64,000 nucleotides of DNA from contig CACZFL010000011.1 in assembly GCA_902780525.1 (NCBI GenBank), forward strand, positions 1 to 64,000, given 5' to 3'. Position 1 is the first letter of the stretch. Each line of letters begins with the position of its first letter. The notes beneath the pieces were generated by a model. The model ran no database searches, had not been told where the DNA came from, and saw only the letters and a program-made list of their open reading frames with translations. Origin of the DNA: an uncultured bacterium (GTDB taxonomy: Bacteria > Cyanobacteriota > Vampirovibrionia > Gastranaerophilales > Gastranaerophilaceae). Positions 9,147 to 17,781 of the stretch are shown here, in pieces. Both the position numbers and the translations under genes were made by a program.

Positions 9147-9962
9147 ATGATTTTGCTGAACAAACAAGCGGAACAAAAGATGTATGAGCTTATCGGTGCG
9201 TGGCTGCATAGTTATCGGACTTCCGAAAGCCAGAGAGAAAAATCAAAAGCGAAAGCTCTGATTGTTTCAAGAATGCTTCCTATTGTAAAGAGAATCGCAA
9301 GAACAATTGCAAGACGTTCTTATGACCCTATTGACGATTTAGTTCAGGCAGGTTCTATCGGTTTATTAAAAGCAATTGACAGTTTTACTCCGGAGATAAA
9401 TGATAATTTTAAGTATTACGCAGGTAGTTTAATTATCGGCGAAATGAAACATTACATAAGGGATAAGATGAATACAATAAAAGTTCCGAGGCACATTCAG
9501 GAATTGTCTTTCCGTATTAACTCATTTATTTCTACATTAACAGCTGAAGAATTAAACGATTTAACCAACGAATATGTTGCGGATGCACTTAATGTATCGA
9601 AAAAAGATGTTGATTTCGCTCTGCAGGCTGACAGAAGAAAAACAACTGTTTCATTGGATGATGTGTACAAAGCTGATTCAAATAATTTAGGGTATGAAGA
9701 GGTTATTACAACAGAAAATTATAAAGAAAAGGCAGAGCTTGAGGATGCAAGGCTGATTATTGAACTTGTAATAGTAAGGCTTCCAAAAGAATACAGACGC
9801 TTAGTCGAGTTGTATTATTATCAGGATTTAAGCCAGAAAGAAATTGCGGAAAGAACGGATCTTTCGCAAATGCAGGTTTCAAGAAAACTTAAAAAAGCCT
9901 TTGAAATGCTTCATGAAATGATTGCTGATTCTCAGCTTGGAACATCATTAATGGGGATTTAA
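9147..9962 (+). CDS. Group 3 sigma-70 family RNA polymerase sigma factor (SigF/SigB-like)
   Basis: This is an alternative sigma factor of about 271 residues. Region 2 is clear (DDLVQAGSIGLLKAIDSFTP, then GEMKHYIRDKMNTIKVPRH), the GE(I/M)xxYxRD form of SigF/SigB-type group 3 factors. Region 4 has SQKEIAERTDLSQMQVSRKL as the helix-turn-helix. The ATG at 9147 with GTGGAG just upstream is the likeliest start, although spacing is short; a TTG 18 bp earlier is possible. The gene is 1 bp from a prepilin peptidase gene. In cyanobacteria SigF controls type IV pili, so a link to pili or flagella is plausible but inferred. It is a candidate reader of the sigma-28-like promoter at 36335. Confidence 0.85.
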   Translation: MILLNKQAEQKMYELIGAWLHSYRTSESQREKSKAKALIVSRMLPIVKRIARTIARRSYDPIDDLVQAGSIGLLKAIDSFTPEINDNFKYYAGSLIIGEMKHYIRDKMNTIKVPRHIQELSFRINSFISTLTAEELNDLTNEYVADALNVSKKDVDFALQADRRKTTVSLDDVYKADSNNLGYEEVITTENYKEKAELEDARLIIELVIVRLPKEYRRLVELYYYQDLSQKEIAERTDLSQMQVSRKLKKAFEMLHEMIADSQLGTSLMGI

Positions 9963-9963
9963 A

Positions 9964-10863
9964 ATGGATTTGGGTACTTATATAATGTTCTGGGTATGTG
10001 TTTTTGGGCTTTGCTTTGGAAGCTTTTATAATGTTGTAATTCTGCGTTCTCTCTCGGGAGAAAGCATTGTTTTTCCTCCGTCAAAGTGTCCCAAGTGTCA
10101 GCATAAGCTCTACCCCTGGCATAATATTCCTGTTCTTTCTTATATCCTTTTGAGAGGAAAATGTTATTTTTGTAAAGAAAAAATCAGTATTCAGTATCCA
10201 ATTATTGAGTTATTAACGATGGTTCTGTTTGGGATTTCTTACTGGAAATTTGGTATTAGTTATACCACTTTGTTTGTAATATTCTGGCTATCCTGTTTGC
10301 TTATTATGACAATGACTGATATAAAAGAAAAAATAGTTGATTGTAATATCGCAATCGCAATGGCAGTGAGCGGAATGATTTATGCCGGACTTATAGGGGG
10401 CTGGCATGGAGTGTTGCATTCGGTTCTGGGTCTGCTTGCCGGTGCTTTTATTATGGAATTGATTGCAAGAGCAGGTTTTGTTGTCGCAAAAACAAGAGCG
10501 ATGGGTGAAGCAGATACATATGTTGCAGGTGCTTTAGGTGCAATATTTGGCATTTTTGCCATAGTAAAAGTTCTTCTTTTCAGTCTTGCTGCTTCAATGA
10601 TATGTGTAATTCCGGTATTCCTTTATAACAAATATAAGACCGATGACAAACCTGTTTGTATATTTTCAGTCTTGTTTATAACGGCTATATTGGTATATTA
10701 TAAACTTTGGCAAAATTATTGGACATTTTCTGCTTTAGCAGTAATATCAGCTTTGCTTGTTTATTTTATACTTAAAGGTATGAACAAATCCGAAAACAGA
10801 AATTACCTTCCGTATGTTCCTGCTTTGGCTGTTGCAGCAGGATATTGTATGTTTTTTCTGTAG
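9964..10863 (+). CDS. pilD: Prepilin peptidase / leader peptidase, A24 family
   Basis: This inner-membrane aspartic protease cleaves type IV prepilin leaders and methylates the new N-terminus. The 299-residue protein has GSFYNVVILR, two CxxC pairs (CPKCQHKL and CYFCKEKI) and many membrane segments. The two catalytic Asp motifs appear as TMTDIKEKIVD and GEAD. The second is a variant of the usual GxGD, with Ala in place of the second Gly, but the Asp is kept. It starts 1 bp after the sigma factor gene. Type IV pilin or assembly genes are not present in this window. Confidence 0.92.
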   Translation: MDLGTYIMFWVCVFGLCFGSFYNVVILRSLSGESIVFPPSKCPKCQHKLYPWHNIPVLSYILLRGKCYFCKEKISIQYPIIELLTMVLFGISYWKFGISYTTLFVIFWLSCLLIMTMTDIKEKIVDCNIAIAMAVSGMIYAGLIGGWHGVLHSVLGLLAGAFIMELIARAGFVVAKTRAMGEADTYVAGALGAIFGIFAIVKVLLFSLAASMICVIPVFLYNKYKTDDKPVCIFSVLFITAILVYYKLWQNYWTFSALAVISALLVYFILKGMNKSENRNYLPYVPALAVAAGYCMFFL

Positions 10864-10886
10864 AATTAAAAAAAGGTAAAAATATA

Positions 10887-11297
10887 ATGGTAGTATCATT
10901 TCCAAATCAATATCAGAATTATTGCACATTCTCAGACAATGTTTATAAACGTGCTGAAGCAGGAGAAAAACTGCTTCCGCAAATAAAGGAAGAACTTAAG
11001 CATCCAAAAAACGAAGAACAGGTTGTTGAAGATTTATTTGTTCTCAATGTAATGCTTGATAGCGGACTTGAAAAAGAAAAAGTAAATAATATTTACCCCG
11101 AACTTTCAAAATATAATAATACTAAAAATCCTAATATTCAGACTTTTTTATCGGGAATATACAGAAAAACAAAAATCCCTGATGCTTTTGGTCCTTTAGT
11201 GTCGATGCTTATTCAAAACTCAATTAACCCTCCTAAGAACGCAATTTTTGACCCGAATGAAGAAATAGGCGGTGCGATACTTGATTATTTAGCATAG
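10887..11297 (+). CDS. Hypothetical helical protein
   Basis: I do not recognise this 136-residue protein. The ATG at 10887 is chosen because AAAGGT lies about 8 nt upstream. An earlier in-frame start would overlap the pilD 3' end and lacks a ribosome binding site. The sequence looks all-helical with a repeating pattern (LFVLNVMLDSGLEKEKV, then FLSGIYRKTKIPDAFGPLV), which could be two HEAT-like repeats. It has no signal peptide or membrane segment. It follows pilD by 23 bp. Confidence 0.6.
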   Translation: MVVSFPNQYQNYCTFSDNVYKRAEAGEKLLPQIKEELKHPKNEEQVVEDLFVLNVMLDSGLEKEKVNNIYPELSKYNNTKNPNIQTFLSGIYRKTKIPDAFGPLVSMLIQNSINPPKNAIFDPNEEIGGAILDYLA

Positions 11298-11300
11298 AGG

Positions 11301-11329
11301 TTGCGAATTTTAAAAAATAGAGTTATACT
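11301..11329 (+). promoter_or_regulatory. Sigma-70 type promoter
   Basis: TTGCGA (11301-11306) and TATACT (11324-11329) are separated by 17 bp and lie about 30 bp before the ATG at 11361. Confidence 0.7.
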
Positions 11330-11360
11330 CAGTATATAAATTTTAAAACAGGAGTAAAAA

Positions 11361-12086
11361 ATGTTTAAGAAAACCCTATCACTAATCTGTATTATGTCTA
11401 TTTTTTGTTTAAATGCTGCCCCAGCATTTTCTGCTTGTGCCGCACCATGCACGGATAAAACTATTGCTGTTGAGCACTTGGATGTACACAAAAAAGCTCC
11501 GTGCAATATTGTTACTATTAAAACTGATAAAAAGGTAATTGAACAAGGAAATGTTCTTTTGTTCCAATTTGATGAAAAGTTCTATTCAAAATGTGAAAAG
11601 GCAGGAACGATTGTTCATTTCTCCGTTCCGGAAGCTTTATATACAACAGAAGGTACATTGCTGCTTCCTGCAGGAACAAAAATCACTGCAGAAGTTACAA
11701 AAATCGAAAAACCAAAATGGTTTAATAAAAATGCTCGTGTCAGTCTGATATTCAGACAGATAATCTTACCAGACAACACTTGTATTGATATCAAAGCAAA
11801 ACCGTTTACAAAGGACAGCAAGCTTAAAGAAGGTCCTTGGACAACATTCGGTAAAGTAGCAGTATCAACTCTTTCTCTTGGTATTATCGGAACCGGAGCC
11901 GGTGTTGGTTTAGCGTTTATTCCATATCCTGCTAAAATAGGTACAGGTATTGCTGCCGGTGTTTCAGTAGGTTGCGGTGTAGGTTTCCTTGTTGGTGTAA
12001 TTACACCTGGTTGCCACTACAAAGCTAAAAAAGGTGAAGATGTTTATGCCGTTCTTTTGGAAGAAATCCCTTTGTGCAATAAATAA
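11361..12086 (+). CDS. Exported protein with glycine-rich C-terminal hairpin
   Basis: This 241-residue protein has a signal peptide (residues 1-24, KKTLSLICIMSIFCLNAAPA then AFSA). A beta-rich domain (LLPAGTKITAEVTKIEKPKW) recalls the LPAGT segment of VirB10/TrbI-like folds, but the match is short. A Gly-rich hydrophobic hairpin near residues 170-215 (GIIGTGAGVGLAF, then GTGIAAGVSVGCGVGFLVG) looks like a membrane-inserting glycine zipper. It is probably periplasmic or outer-membrane associated. It has its own promoter and a strong terminator, so it forms a single-gene unit. Function unknown. Confidence 0.7.
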   Translation: MFKKTLSLICIMSIFCLNAAPAFSACAAPCTDKTIAVEHLDVHKKAPCNIVTIKTDKKVIEQGNVLLFQFDEKFYSKCEKAGTIVHFSVPEALYTTEGTLLLPAGTKITAEVTKIEKPKWFNKNARVSLIFRQIILPDNTCIDIKAKPFTKDSKLKEGPWTTFGKVAVSTLSLGIIGTGAGVGLAFIPYPAKIGTGIAAGVSVGCGVGFLVGVITPGCHYKAKKGEDVYAVLLEEIPLCNK

Positions 12087-12095
12087 ATTTAATAT

Positions 12096-12132
12096 AAAAA
12101 GGCGGGTGTGCTAAAAGCACACCCGCCTTTTT
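12096..12132 (+). terminator. Strong intrinsic terminator
   Basis: GGCGGGTGTGC (12101-12111) pairs perfectly with GCACACCCGCC (12117-12127) around a TAAAA loop, flanked by A and T runs. It ends the exported-protein gene. Confidence 0.95.
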
Positions 12133-12165
12133 GTTTGTTATAAAATATAACAAGGAGTAAGAGAA

Positions 12166-13575
12166 ATGGAAAATAAAAAGGTTTATATAGAAACACTCGG
12201 TTGTCAGATGAATAAATCTGATGCAGAGAGAATGTACGGAATGCTTGAGCATATAGGATATACTCAGACAGAAAACCCGAAAGAAGCTGATATGCTTATT
12301 ATTAATACTTGTTCAATAAGACAGTTATCTGAGGATAAAGCGTACAGTCAAATCGGTGTCTGGGGAAAATGGAAGGGAATGACAGTAAATGAAAACGGTA
12401 CAAGAGTTTACAATCCTTATCCAAAAATTGTTTTTGCAGGCTGTGTTGCTCAGCAAGCTGGAGAAAAATTATTCAGACGAGCACCATATGTGGATTTGGT
12501 TTTGGGAACTCAAAGACTGTATGAACTTCCAAATCTTGTTAAAAGAATTGAAAACGGCGAACGGATTGTTTCTGTTGATGAAAAGCCTTTTGAAGAAAGC
12601 GATATTCAGATTAATCGTGTGAAAGGAATAAATGCCTGGGTTCCGATTATGGAAGGCTGTAATAACTTTTGTACGTATTGCATTGTCCCTTATACTCGTG
12701 GTCGTGAACGTTCAAGAAAGCCTGAACTTATTATGGCAGAAATTAAAAAAGCTCTTTCAGAAGGTTTTAAAGAGATAACTCTCTTAGGTCAAAATGTTGA
12801 CTCATACGGAAAGGGGGTAAATGAAACTCAAAACGGTTTTGAAATATCTGATACAAAAGAGTATGGCAAGGATTTAGCCGGTAATACAATAAATCTCTCG
12901 TGGCTGTTAAGACAAATTAACGCGCTAGAGGGCAAGTTCAGAATAAGATTTGTTACAAATTATCCGACCGACATTACAGATGAAGTTATTGATACTGTTA
13001 TTGAGTTGGATAAGGTTTGCGAATATTTTCATATACCGATGCAGTCGGGTGACGATTATGTGTTAAAGAAAATGAACAGACGTTATGACTATGCAACTTA
13101 TAAAAAGATTTGCGACCATATCCGTTCAAGAATCCCTGATGTAACTATCACAAGTGATTTTATCGCTGGTTTCCCCGGAGAAACAGAGGAACAGTTTGAG
13201 AATACTCTTAAAGCAATGACAGAGCTTGAATTAGATTACTCTAATACGGCAGCATATTCGCCTCGAGAACGTACAGTTGCAGCAAAATGGGTTGATAAAT
13301 ATATTCCGGAAGATGTAAAAACAGACAGATTGGCAAGGCTTAACGAACACAACAGAGCGTGCTGCTTAATATCCAATAAAAAATATTTGGGCAGAGAAAT
13401 GGAAGTTCTTGTAGAGAATTACGAGGTTCGTAAAAACGGTGATAAAGTTATTACCGGTCGTACACGTAATAATAAAATTGTCCATATTCCTTGTGACAGA
13501 GATTTGACGGGTGAGTTTGTAAATGTCAGAATAACAAATGCAAGAACCTGGTACCTTAACGGAGAACTGATATAG
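12166..13575 (+). CDS. miaB: tRNA-2-methylthio-N6-dimethylallyladenosine synthase
   Basis: MiaB adds the methylthio group to position 37 of tRNAs reading UNN codons, using two [4Fe-4S] clusters and radical SAM chemistry. The 469-residue protein has the N-terminal UPF0004 cysteines (YIETLGCQMNKSD, NTCSIR, FAGCVAQ), the radical SAM motif CNNFCTYCIVPYTRGRERSR, and a C-terminal TRAM-like domain (residues 395-465). Length is typical. The internal segment after LLGQNVDSYG is somewhat long. The alr gene overlaps its stop codon by 1 bp. Confidence 0.95.
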   Translation: MENKKVYIETLGCQMNKSDAERMYGMLEHIGYTQTENPKEADMLIINTCSIRQLSEDKAYSQIGVWGKWKGMTVNENGTRVYNPYPKIVFAGCVAQQAGEKLFRRAPYVDLVLGTQRLYELPNLVKRIENGERIVSVDEKPFEESDIQINRVKGINAWVPIMEGCNNFCTYCIVPYTRGRERSRKPELIMAEIKKALSEGFKEITLLGQNVDSYGKGVNETQNGFEISDTKEYGKDLAGNTINLSWLLRQINALEGKFRIRFVTNYPTDITDEVIDTVIELDKVCEYFHIPMQSGDDYVLKKMNRRYDYATYKKICDHIRSRIPDVTITSDFIAGFPGETEEQFENTLKAMTELELDYSNTAAYSPRERTVAAKWVDKYIPEDVKTDRLARLNEHNRACCLISNKKYLGREMEVLVENYEVRKNGDKVITGRTRNNKIVHIPCDRDLTGEFVNVRITNARTWYLNGELI

Positions 13576-14696
13576 TGAAAAACATAAGACAATCAAACGT
13601 TAATACACATAAAGACGCGTGGGTAGAGATTAATCTTGAATCTTTGGCGCAAAATATTATTGAAATAAAAAAAGGAATACCGTTAGACAAAAAAATGTTG
13701 GGTATTGTAAAAGCTGACGCTTACGGTCACGGTTCGCAAATGATAGCAAAAACAATGCTTGCGTCAGGCGTGGATATGTTTGGTGTGTCCTCTGTTGATG
13801 AAGGGCTGGATTTAAGGAACGTAAAAATCAAAGCTCCGATTCTTGTAGTTGGTGCTATTCCAACATGGGCAGTAGAATCTGCAACACTTAATGATATAGC
13901 TTTTTCAATTTTTAATGATGGACACTTAGAAGCTTGCAAAGAGGTTTATGAAAGAACGGGGATTAAACCCAAGGTTCACGTAAAACTTGATACAGGAATG
14001 AACAGAATCGGTGTTCGCGCTGAAGAAGGTGTAAATTATATAGAAAAAGTCAGAAAGGCTGATTATTTAAAATTTGAGGGGGTATTTACCCACCTTGCGG
14101 CGGCAGAAGAACCAGAAGAGGCAAAAAAACAGATAAGCAGATGGAACAGCGTTGTTGATAATATTGATACAAAAGGACTTCTTATCCATATTCAAAATAC
14201 TGCTGCAACTTTTGCTTACGATATTAAATCAAATATGGTCAGAGTTGGTATCTCTCTGTACGGTTTATACCCTGATTTGCCGCCGGCGGTAAATTATAAA
14301 CCGAAATTGAAGCAGGTTATGGGACTAAAAGGCAGAATAACAAATATTCATGAGGTTAAAACGAATGAAGGTGTAAGTTACGCTCATACTTTTATTGCAG
14401 AAAAGCCGACAAGAGTTGCAACAATTCCTATAGGCTATGCAGACGGAGTTGCTAGAGGTTTATCCAATAAAATTTACGGAATAATTAACGGTAAAAAAAT
14501 CAGACAAATCGGGAATATTACAATGGACCAGATGATGTTTGATTTAGGTAATAATGACGCTCAAGTTGGTGATGTAATCACGCTTTTGGATGAGGAAAAT
14601 TTAACCCTTGATTCTTGGGCTGAAATATTACATACTATTAACTATGAACTGACCTGCAGACTCAAGGTAAGGCTACCAAGAGTTTATGTAAGATAG
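13575..14696 (+). CDS. alr: Alanine racemase
   Basis: Alr makes D-alanine for peptidoglycan. The 373-residue protein has the PLP-lysine motif VKADAYGHG near residue 43, the phosphate-binding region, and the catalytic-Tyr segment GVSYAHTFIAEKPTRVATIPIGYADG split over two strands. It starts with GTG overlapping the miaB stop codon by one base, so the two are translationally coupled. Length fits the family. Confidence 0.94.
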   Translation: MKNIRQSNVNTHKDAWVEINLESLAQNIIEIKKGIPLDKKMLGIVKADAYGHGSQMIAKTMLASGVDMFGVSSVDEGLDLRNVKIKAPILVVGAIPTWAVESATLNDIAFSIFNDGHLEACKEVYERTGIKPKVHVKLDTGMNRIGVRAEEGVNYIEKVRKADYLKFEGVFTHLAAAEEPEEAKKQISRWNSVVDNIDTKGLLIHIQNTAATFAYDIKSNMVRVGISLYGLYPDLPPAVNYKPKLKQVMGLKGRITNIHEVKTNEGVSYAHTFIAEKPTRVATIPIGYADGVARGLSNKIYGIINGKKIRQIGNITMDQMMFDLGNNDAQVGDVITLLDEENLTLDSWAEILHTINYELTCRLKVRLPRVYVR

Positions 14697-14709
14697 GGGT
14701 AAGAAAAGT

Positions 14710-15144
14710 ATGAAAAAGAGTTTAATATTATTAGTAGTTTTGGGTTTATCACTCAGTGTTTTTGCTTTTGATTATGTACCAAAAAATGTAAACTCAAATC
14801 CGTTTGGAGATAAAGTTCAAAAAAATCAAAATACGGAACAGGCTATTCCGTCGGATATGAGAGAGATAAAAACATTAGCCGAATACTTCAGATATCTGCC
14901 TGCAGAAGTTCACAGGCACTGGACCCCTTTAAAATCAGCAGTTGACTATGCAGTCACAGTCGAATTTATTGTACATCGTGACGGATCTATATCCAATGTA
15001 AGGATAATAGGAACTGATTATCCGAATGCAAATCGTGCGGTTATTGATGCGGTTAAATTAGGTGCACCTTATCAGCCTCTGCCAAAATCATATTCAAAAG
15101 AACGGGTGAAAGCACAAATTGTGCTTGAATATCACGCAAAATAG
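14710..15144 (+). CDS. Exported protein with TonB C-terminal-like domain
   Basis: This 144-residue protein has an N-terminal signal peptide (KKSLILLVVLGLSLSVFAF, residues 2-20), a short linker and a domain (about 60-143) with the TonB C-terminal pattern. In that domain a Val-rich strand (YAVTVEFIVHRDGSISNVRI) is followed by a helix (NRAVIDAVKLGAPYQPLP) and a last strand. TonB proteins energise outer-membrane transporters, but this one is short and lacks a Pro-rich spacer. It is more likely a TonB-domain periplasmic protein than a full TonB. It lies 13 bp after alr. Confidence 0.75.
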   Translation: MKKSLILLVVLGLSLSVFAFDYVPKNVNSNPFGDKVQKNQNTEQAIPSDMREIKTLAEYFRYLPAEVHRHWTPLKSAVDYAVTVEFIVHRDGSISNVRIIGTDYPNANRAVIDAVKLGAPYQPLPKSYSKERVKAQIVLEYHAK

Positions 15145-15233
15145 GGATAAATGATATACGCTTTTATTAAGCTAATTTATATGCAGCCATTTCTCTTTAC
15201 TTTTACCTTAGTTTGTTGTATTTTTACCATGTA

Positions 15234-15248
15234 TGAGGTATTACCTCA
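15234..15248. promoter_or_regulatory. Perfect palindrome upstream of fba
   Basis: TGAGGTATTACCTCA is a 15-bp perfect palindrome around one central T, 26 bp before the fba ATG and just before its ribosome binding site. It could be an operator. No matching site was noticed elsewhere in the window. Confidence 0.5.
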
Positions 15249-15274
15249 AGGTAGAAAAAGAAGGAGAACTCAAC

Positions 15275-16204
15275 ATGAGTGAAAGAAAATTAGTTGGAAC
15301 AGGTGAAATGTTCCGTAAAGCATTAGCAGGCGGTTACGCTATCGGTGCTTACAATGTTAACAACATGGAAATTTTACAAGGTATTGCAGAAGCTGCTGAA
15401 GAAACAGGTGCAAGAAAATATGCTAACCAAACCTATCTTATCAAGCTGGTTGAAGCAGCATTAGCTACAACTACTGTACCTATTGCTCTTCACTTAGACC
15501 ACGGTGCAGATTTTGACATATGTAAGGCTTGTATTGACGGCGGTTTCTCTTCTGTTATGATTGACGGAAGCAGATTCCCGTTTGAAGAAAACGTTGCAGT
15601 TACTAAAAAAGTTGTTGAATATGCTCACGAAAGAGGAGTTTCAGTAGAAGCTGAACTTGGTAAATTAGCAGGTGTAGAAGACGACGTAAAAGTTTCTGAC
15701 AAAGATGCTAAATATACAAACGTAAGAGAAGCTGTTGAGTTTGTTAAACAAACAGGCTGCGATTCTCTTGCAATTGCTATTGGTACATCTCACGGTGCAT
15801 ATAAATTCAAAGGTGAAGCAAAATTAGATTTTGAAAGACTTAAAGAAATCAAAGATGCTCTTAAAGAAGCAGGATTCGGTGACTACCCAATCGTTCTTCA
15901 CGGTTCTTCATCAGTTCCGGCTGAGTTTGTTGCTAAATGTAATAAATTTGGCGGTAACTTACCTGATGCACAAGGTGTTCCTGAAGACATGCTTAATTAT
16001 GCATCTAAACACGGAGTTGCAAAGATTAACATCGATACAGATTTAAGACTTGCAATGACTTCTACAATCAGAGAATTCTTTGTTGAACACCCTGAAAAAT
16101 TTGACCCTCGTGAATATATGGGACCGGGCAGAACTGCTGTTAAAGAAATGGTTATGCACAAAATGCGTGACGTTTTAGGTACTGCAGGGCACGCTGATGA
16201 CTAG
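15275..16204 (+). CDS. fba: Class II fructose-bisphosphate aldolase
   Basis: The zinc-dependent class II aldolase interconverts fructose-1,6-bisphosphate and the two triose phosphates in glycolysis and gluconeogenesis. The ATG at 15275 has AAGGAG 8 nt upstream. The 309-residue protein has the family motifs HLDHGADFDICKACIDGGFS with metal-binding His, VEAELGKLAG, GTSHGAYKF, PIVLHGSSSVP and KINIDTDLRLA. Length matches. A palindrome upstream may be an operator, and a clear terminator follows, so the gene is probably transcribed alone. Confidence 0.94.
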   Translation: MSERKLVGTGEMFRKALAGGYAIGAYNVNNMEILQGIAEAAEETGARKYANQTYLIKLVEAALATTTVPIALHLDHGADFDICKACIDGGFSSVMIDGSRFPFEENVAVTKKVVEYAHERGVSVEAELGKLAGVEDDVKVSDKDAKYTNVREAVEFVKQTGCDSLAIAIGTSHGAYKFKGEAKLDFERLKEIKDALKEAGFGDYPIVLHGSSSVPAEFVAKCNKFGGNLPDAQGVPEDMLNYASKHGVAKINIDTDLRLAMTSTIREFFVEHPEKFDPREYMGPGRTAVKEMVMHKMRDVLGTAGHADD

Positions 16205-16228
16205 GGTATAAATAATTATTATTTATCT

Positions 16229-16260
16229 AAAAACCTTGCCTTTTTAAGGCAGGGTTTTTA
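16229..16260 (+). terminator. fba terminator
   Basis: AAAACCTTGCC (to 16240) pairs with GGCAGGGTTTTT (16248-16259) with wobble, with A and T tracts on either side. Confidence 0.85.
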
Positions 16261-16319
16261 ATTTGTTACATATTGTAAATGTTTTCATTTATATTGAAAC
16301 TTTTTTTATTTATAATCGT

Positions 16320-16340
16320 TATATATATGTAAGGCTAACA
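16320..16340 (+). promoter_or_regulatory. TATATAYATGTAAGGYTA element, copy 1
   Basis: TATATATATGTAAGGCTA starts at 16320, about 40 bp before a small gene. The same core recurs at 34171 and 37392. It may be a -10 region with a conserved transcript start, or a regulator site. In this copy the downstream repeat half is degenerate (GATGTT). Confidence 0.5.
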
Positions 16341-16362
16341 GATGTTGGAAAAGGGATAAATT

Positions 16363-16521
16363 ATGGCTACTCAGTATTCATATAACTGGTATGATTCTCC
16401 TGAATTTGAATATCAGGTTGAAGAATTACAGAAACGTTTAAGGAATGAAAAGGCTAACTATGCTTACATTAAATTCAGACGTTCAATGGAAAGACGCCTG
16501 TCTTTGGTTAATGATTATTAA
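16363..16521 (+). CDS. Small hypothetical protein, 52 residues
   Basis: The ATG at 16363 has AAGGG about 7 nt upstream, and the frame is open for 52 residues. The product starts MATQYSYNWYDSPEFEYQVE, is rich in Tyr, Arg and Glu, and has a helical heptad-like stretch (QVEELQKRLRNEKANYAYI) with a basic end. It has no signal peptide or membrane segment. It sits behind a TATATAYATGTAAGG element shared with the coiled-coil gene at 37447, so the two may be co-regulated. The coding call rests on the ribosome binding site and plausible composition. Confidence 0.6.
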   Translation: MATQYSYNWYDSPEFEYQVEELQKRLRNEKANYAYIKFRRSMERRLSLVNDY

Positions 16522-16545
16522 TTGTTTTTATCAGTTATAAAGTTA

Positions 16546-16586
16546 TAAAAAAACCGGTTTAAAATTTTAAACCGGTTCTTTTTTGT
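16546..16586. terminator. Bidirectional terminator between small gene and rplL
   Basis: AACCGGTTTAAAA (16552-16564) and TTTTAAACCGGTT (16565-16577) form a perfect palindrome with A and T runs on both sides. It can end transcription from both convergent genes. Confidence 0.9.
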
Positions 16587-16605
16587 TTTTTGCAAAAATG
16601 TCAAA

Positions 16606-16983
16606 CTACTTGATTTCAACAGTAGCGCCTGCTGCTTCAAGTTGTTTCTTGATAGCTTCAGCATCTTCTTTCTTAACCTGTTCTTTGATAGCCTTAGGAG
16701 CACCATCAACTAAATCTTTAGCTTCTTTTAAGCCAAGACCTGTGATAGCACGAACTTCTTTAAGAACTGCGATTTTCTTATCAGCAGGAACTGATGCTAA
16801 GATAACGTTTACTTCAGAAGCAGCTTCTTCAGCAGGAGCAGCACCAGCAGCAGCCGGAGCAGCAGCTACAGCTACAGGAGCAGCTGCAGATACGCCGAAT
16901 TTTTCTTCCATAGCTTTAACTAATTCAGCAGCTTCTAACAAAGTTAATTTTTCAATTGATTCTAAAATAGCTTCTACACTCAT
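16606..16983 (-). CDS. rplL: Ribosomal protein L7/L12
   Basis: L7/L12 forms the flexible stalk of the 50S subunit and recruits translation GTPases. The 125-residue protein has the N-terminal dimerisation helices ([20 protein letters not shown]), an Ala/Pro-rich hinge (about 35-55) and the C-terminal domain ([20 protein letters not shown], then PKAIKEQV). Length is typical. It lies 72 bp after rplJ in the same operon, and a bidirectional terminator follows. Confidence 0.97.
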   Translation of the reverse strand: MSVEAILESIEKLTLLEAAELVKAMEEKFGVSAAAPVAVAAAPAAAGAAPAEEAASEVNVILASVPADKKIAVLKEVRAITGLGLKEAKDLVDGAPKAIKEQVKKEDAEAIKKQLEAAGATVEIK

Positions 16984-17055
16984 GATTTTTCTCCTTTTTA
17001 TTTTTGTTTTTGTTGTGTACGTTTTGATTAGACCATATGGTCTTAATTAATGCTT

Positions 17056-17577
17056 CTATGCTTGTTTCTGGTCACGAACAGCAGCAATAGCTCTGACAAG
17101 AGCTGACATAACGCCGTTGATACCACCAACAATACCGGAAGCAGGTGAGTTGATACAGCCAAGCATTTTTGCGTAAATTTCTTCTCTTGAAGGAATATTA
17201 GCTAATGCCTTAGCTTCAGCTGCTGACAATAATTGACCGTCAAGAGCTGCACCTAAAATTTCACCCTTCTTAGTTTCTTTAATAAATTTTGATAAAGCTT
17301 TTGCAGGTGCTACCTGGTCTTCAAAACCAAAAGCAATAGCAATAGGTCCTTTTAAAGAATCTGTCAAAACTTCATAAGGAGTTCCTTTGATAGCGATTTT
17401 TGCAAGGGTGTTTTTTGTAACCATGTAATCACCGCCGTCTTTCTGAAGAGCTCTTCTGAGATTTGTGATTTCTTCTACGCTAAGACCTTTGTATTCGGTA
17501 ACAATTGCAACTTGGGCTTTATCTACTTTTTCCTTGATAAGCTTAATCTTATCATCTTTAAAAGCTTTTGTTGACAT
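17056..17577 (-). CDS. rplJ: Ribosomal protein L10
   Basis: L10 anchors the L7/L12 dimers to 23S rRNA. The 173-residue protein has VTEYKGLSVEEITNLRRALQ and the KNTLAKIAIKGTPYE segment typical of L10. Length fits. An AAGGAG ribosome binding site precedes the ATG. The long upstream leader contains an L10-type autoregulatory structure and a good promoter, so L10 probably represses its own operon. The rplK-rplA genes, often upstream, are not adjacent: the plus-strand neighbour is unrelated. Confidence 0.96.
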   Translation of the reverse strand: MSTKAFKDDKIKLIKEKVDKAQVAIVTEYKGLSVEEITNLRRALQKDGGDYMVTKNTLAKIAIKGTPYEVLTDSLKGPIAIAFGFEDQVAPAKALSKFIKETKKGEILGAALDGQLLSAAEAKALANIPSREEIYAKMLGCINSPASGIVGGINGVMSALVRAIAAVRDQKQA

Positions 17578-17776
17578 TTTTTGCTCCTTTATTTAATCTT
17601 TGTTGAATTTTATATATCGGGATTCCGCCCGTTCGACCTGTTTTCATACTAAAAAAGATTTCGCAATCTTTTTTAATCGCAAAATCTACATCACTATAAG
17701 CTATTTATATTGTGTGTAATCTCGGCTAGCTTTTTATATTTAAATCCTTATCGGATACTAACTGTCTGCGATTATG
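17578..17776 (-). promoter_or_regulatory. L10 (rplJ) leader RNA
   Basis: The roughly 200-nt leader of rplJ carries elements of the known L10 leader: a GCAGACAG segment near its 5' end and a CTAGCCGAGATTACAC segment. Closer to the gene, AAAAAAGATT and AATCTTTTTT form a terminator-like hairpin (around 17650-17680 on the plus strand), which may act as an attenuator. In known cases L10, with or without L12, binds this leader to lower expression. The match is by eye to the Rfam L10_leader pattern. Confidence 0.65.
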
Positions 17777-17781
17777 CTTTG

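Noticed and set aside
16583..17050. A 155-codon plus-strand frame opposite rplL and its intergenic region
   Set aside because: It is antisense to the clear rplL gene. Its Ala/Ser-rich composition mirrors the L7/L12 hinge.
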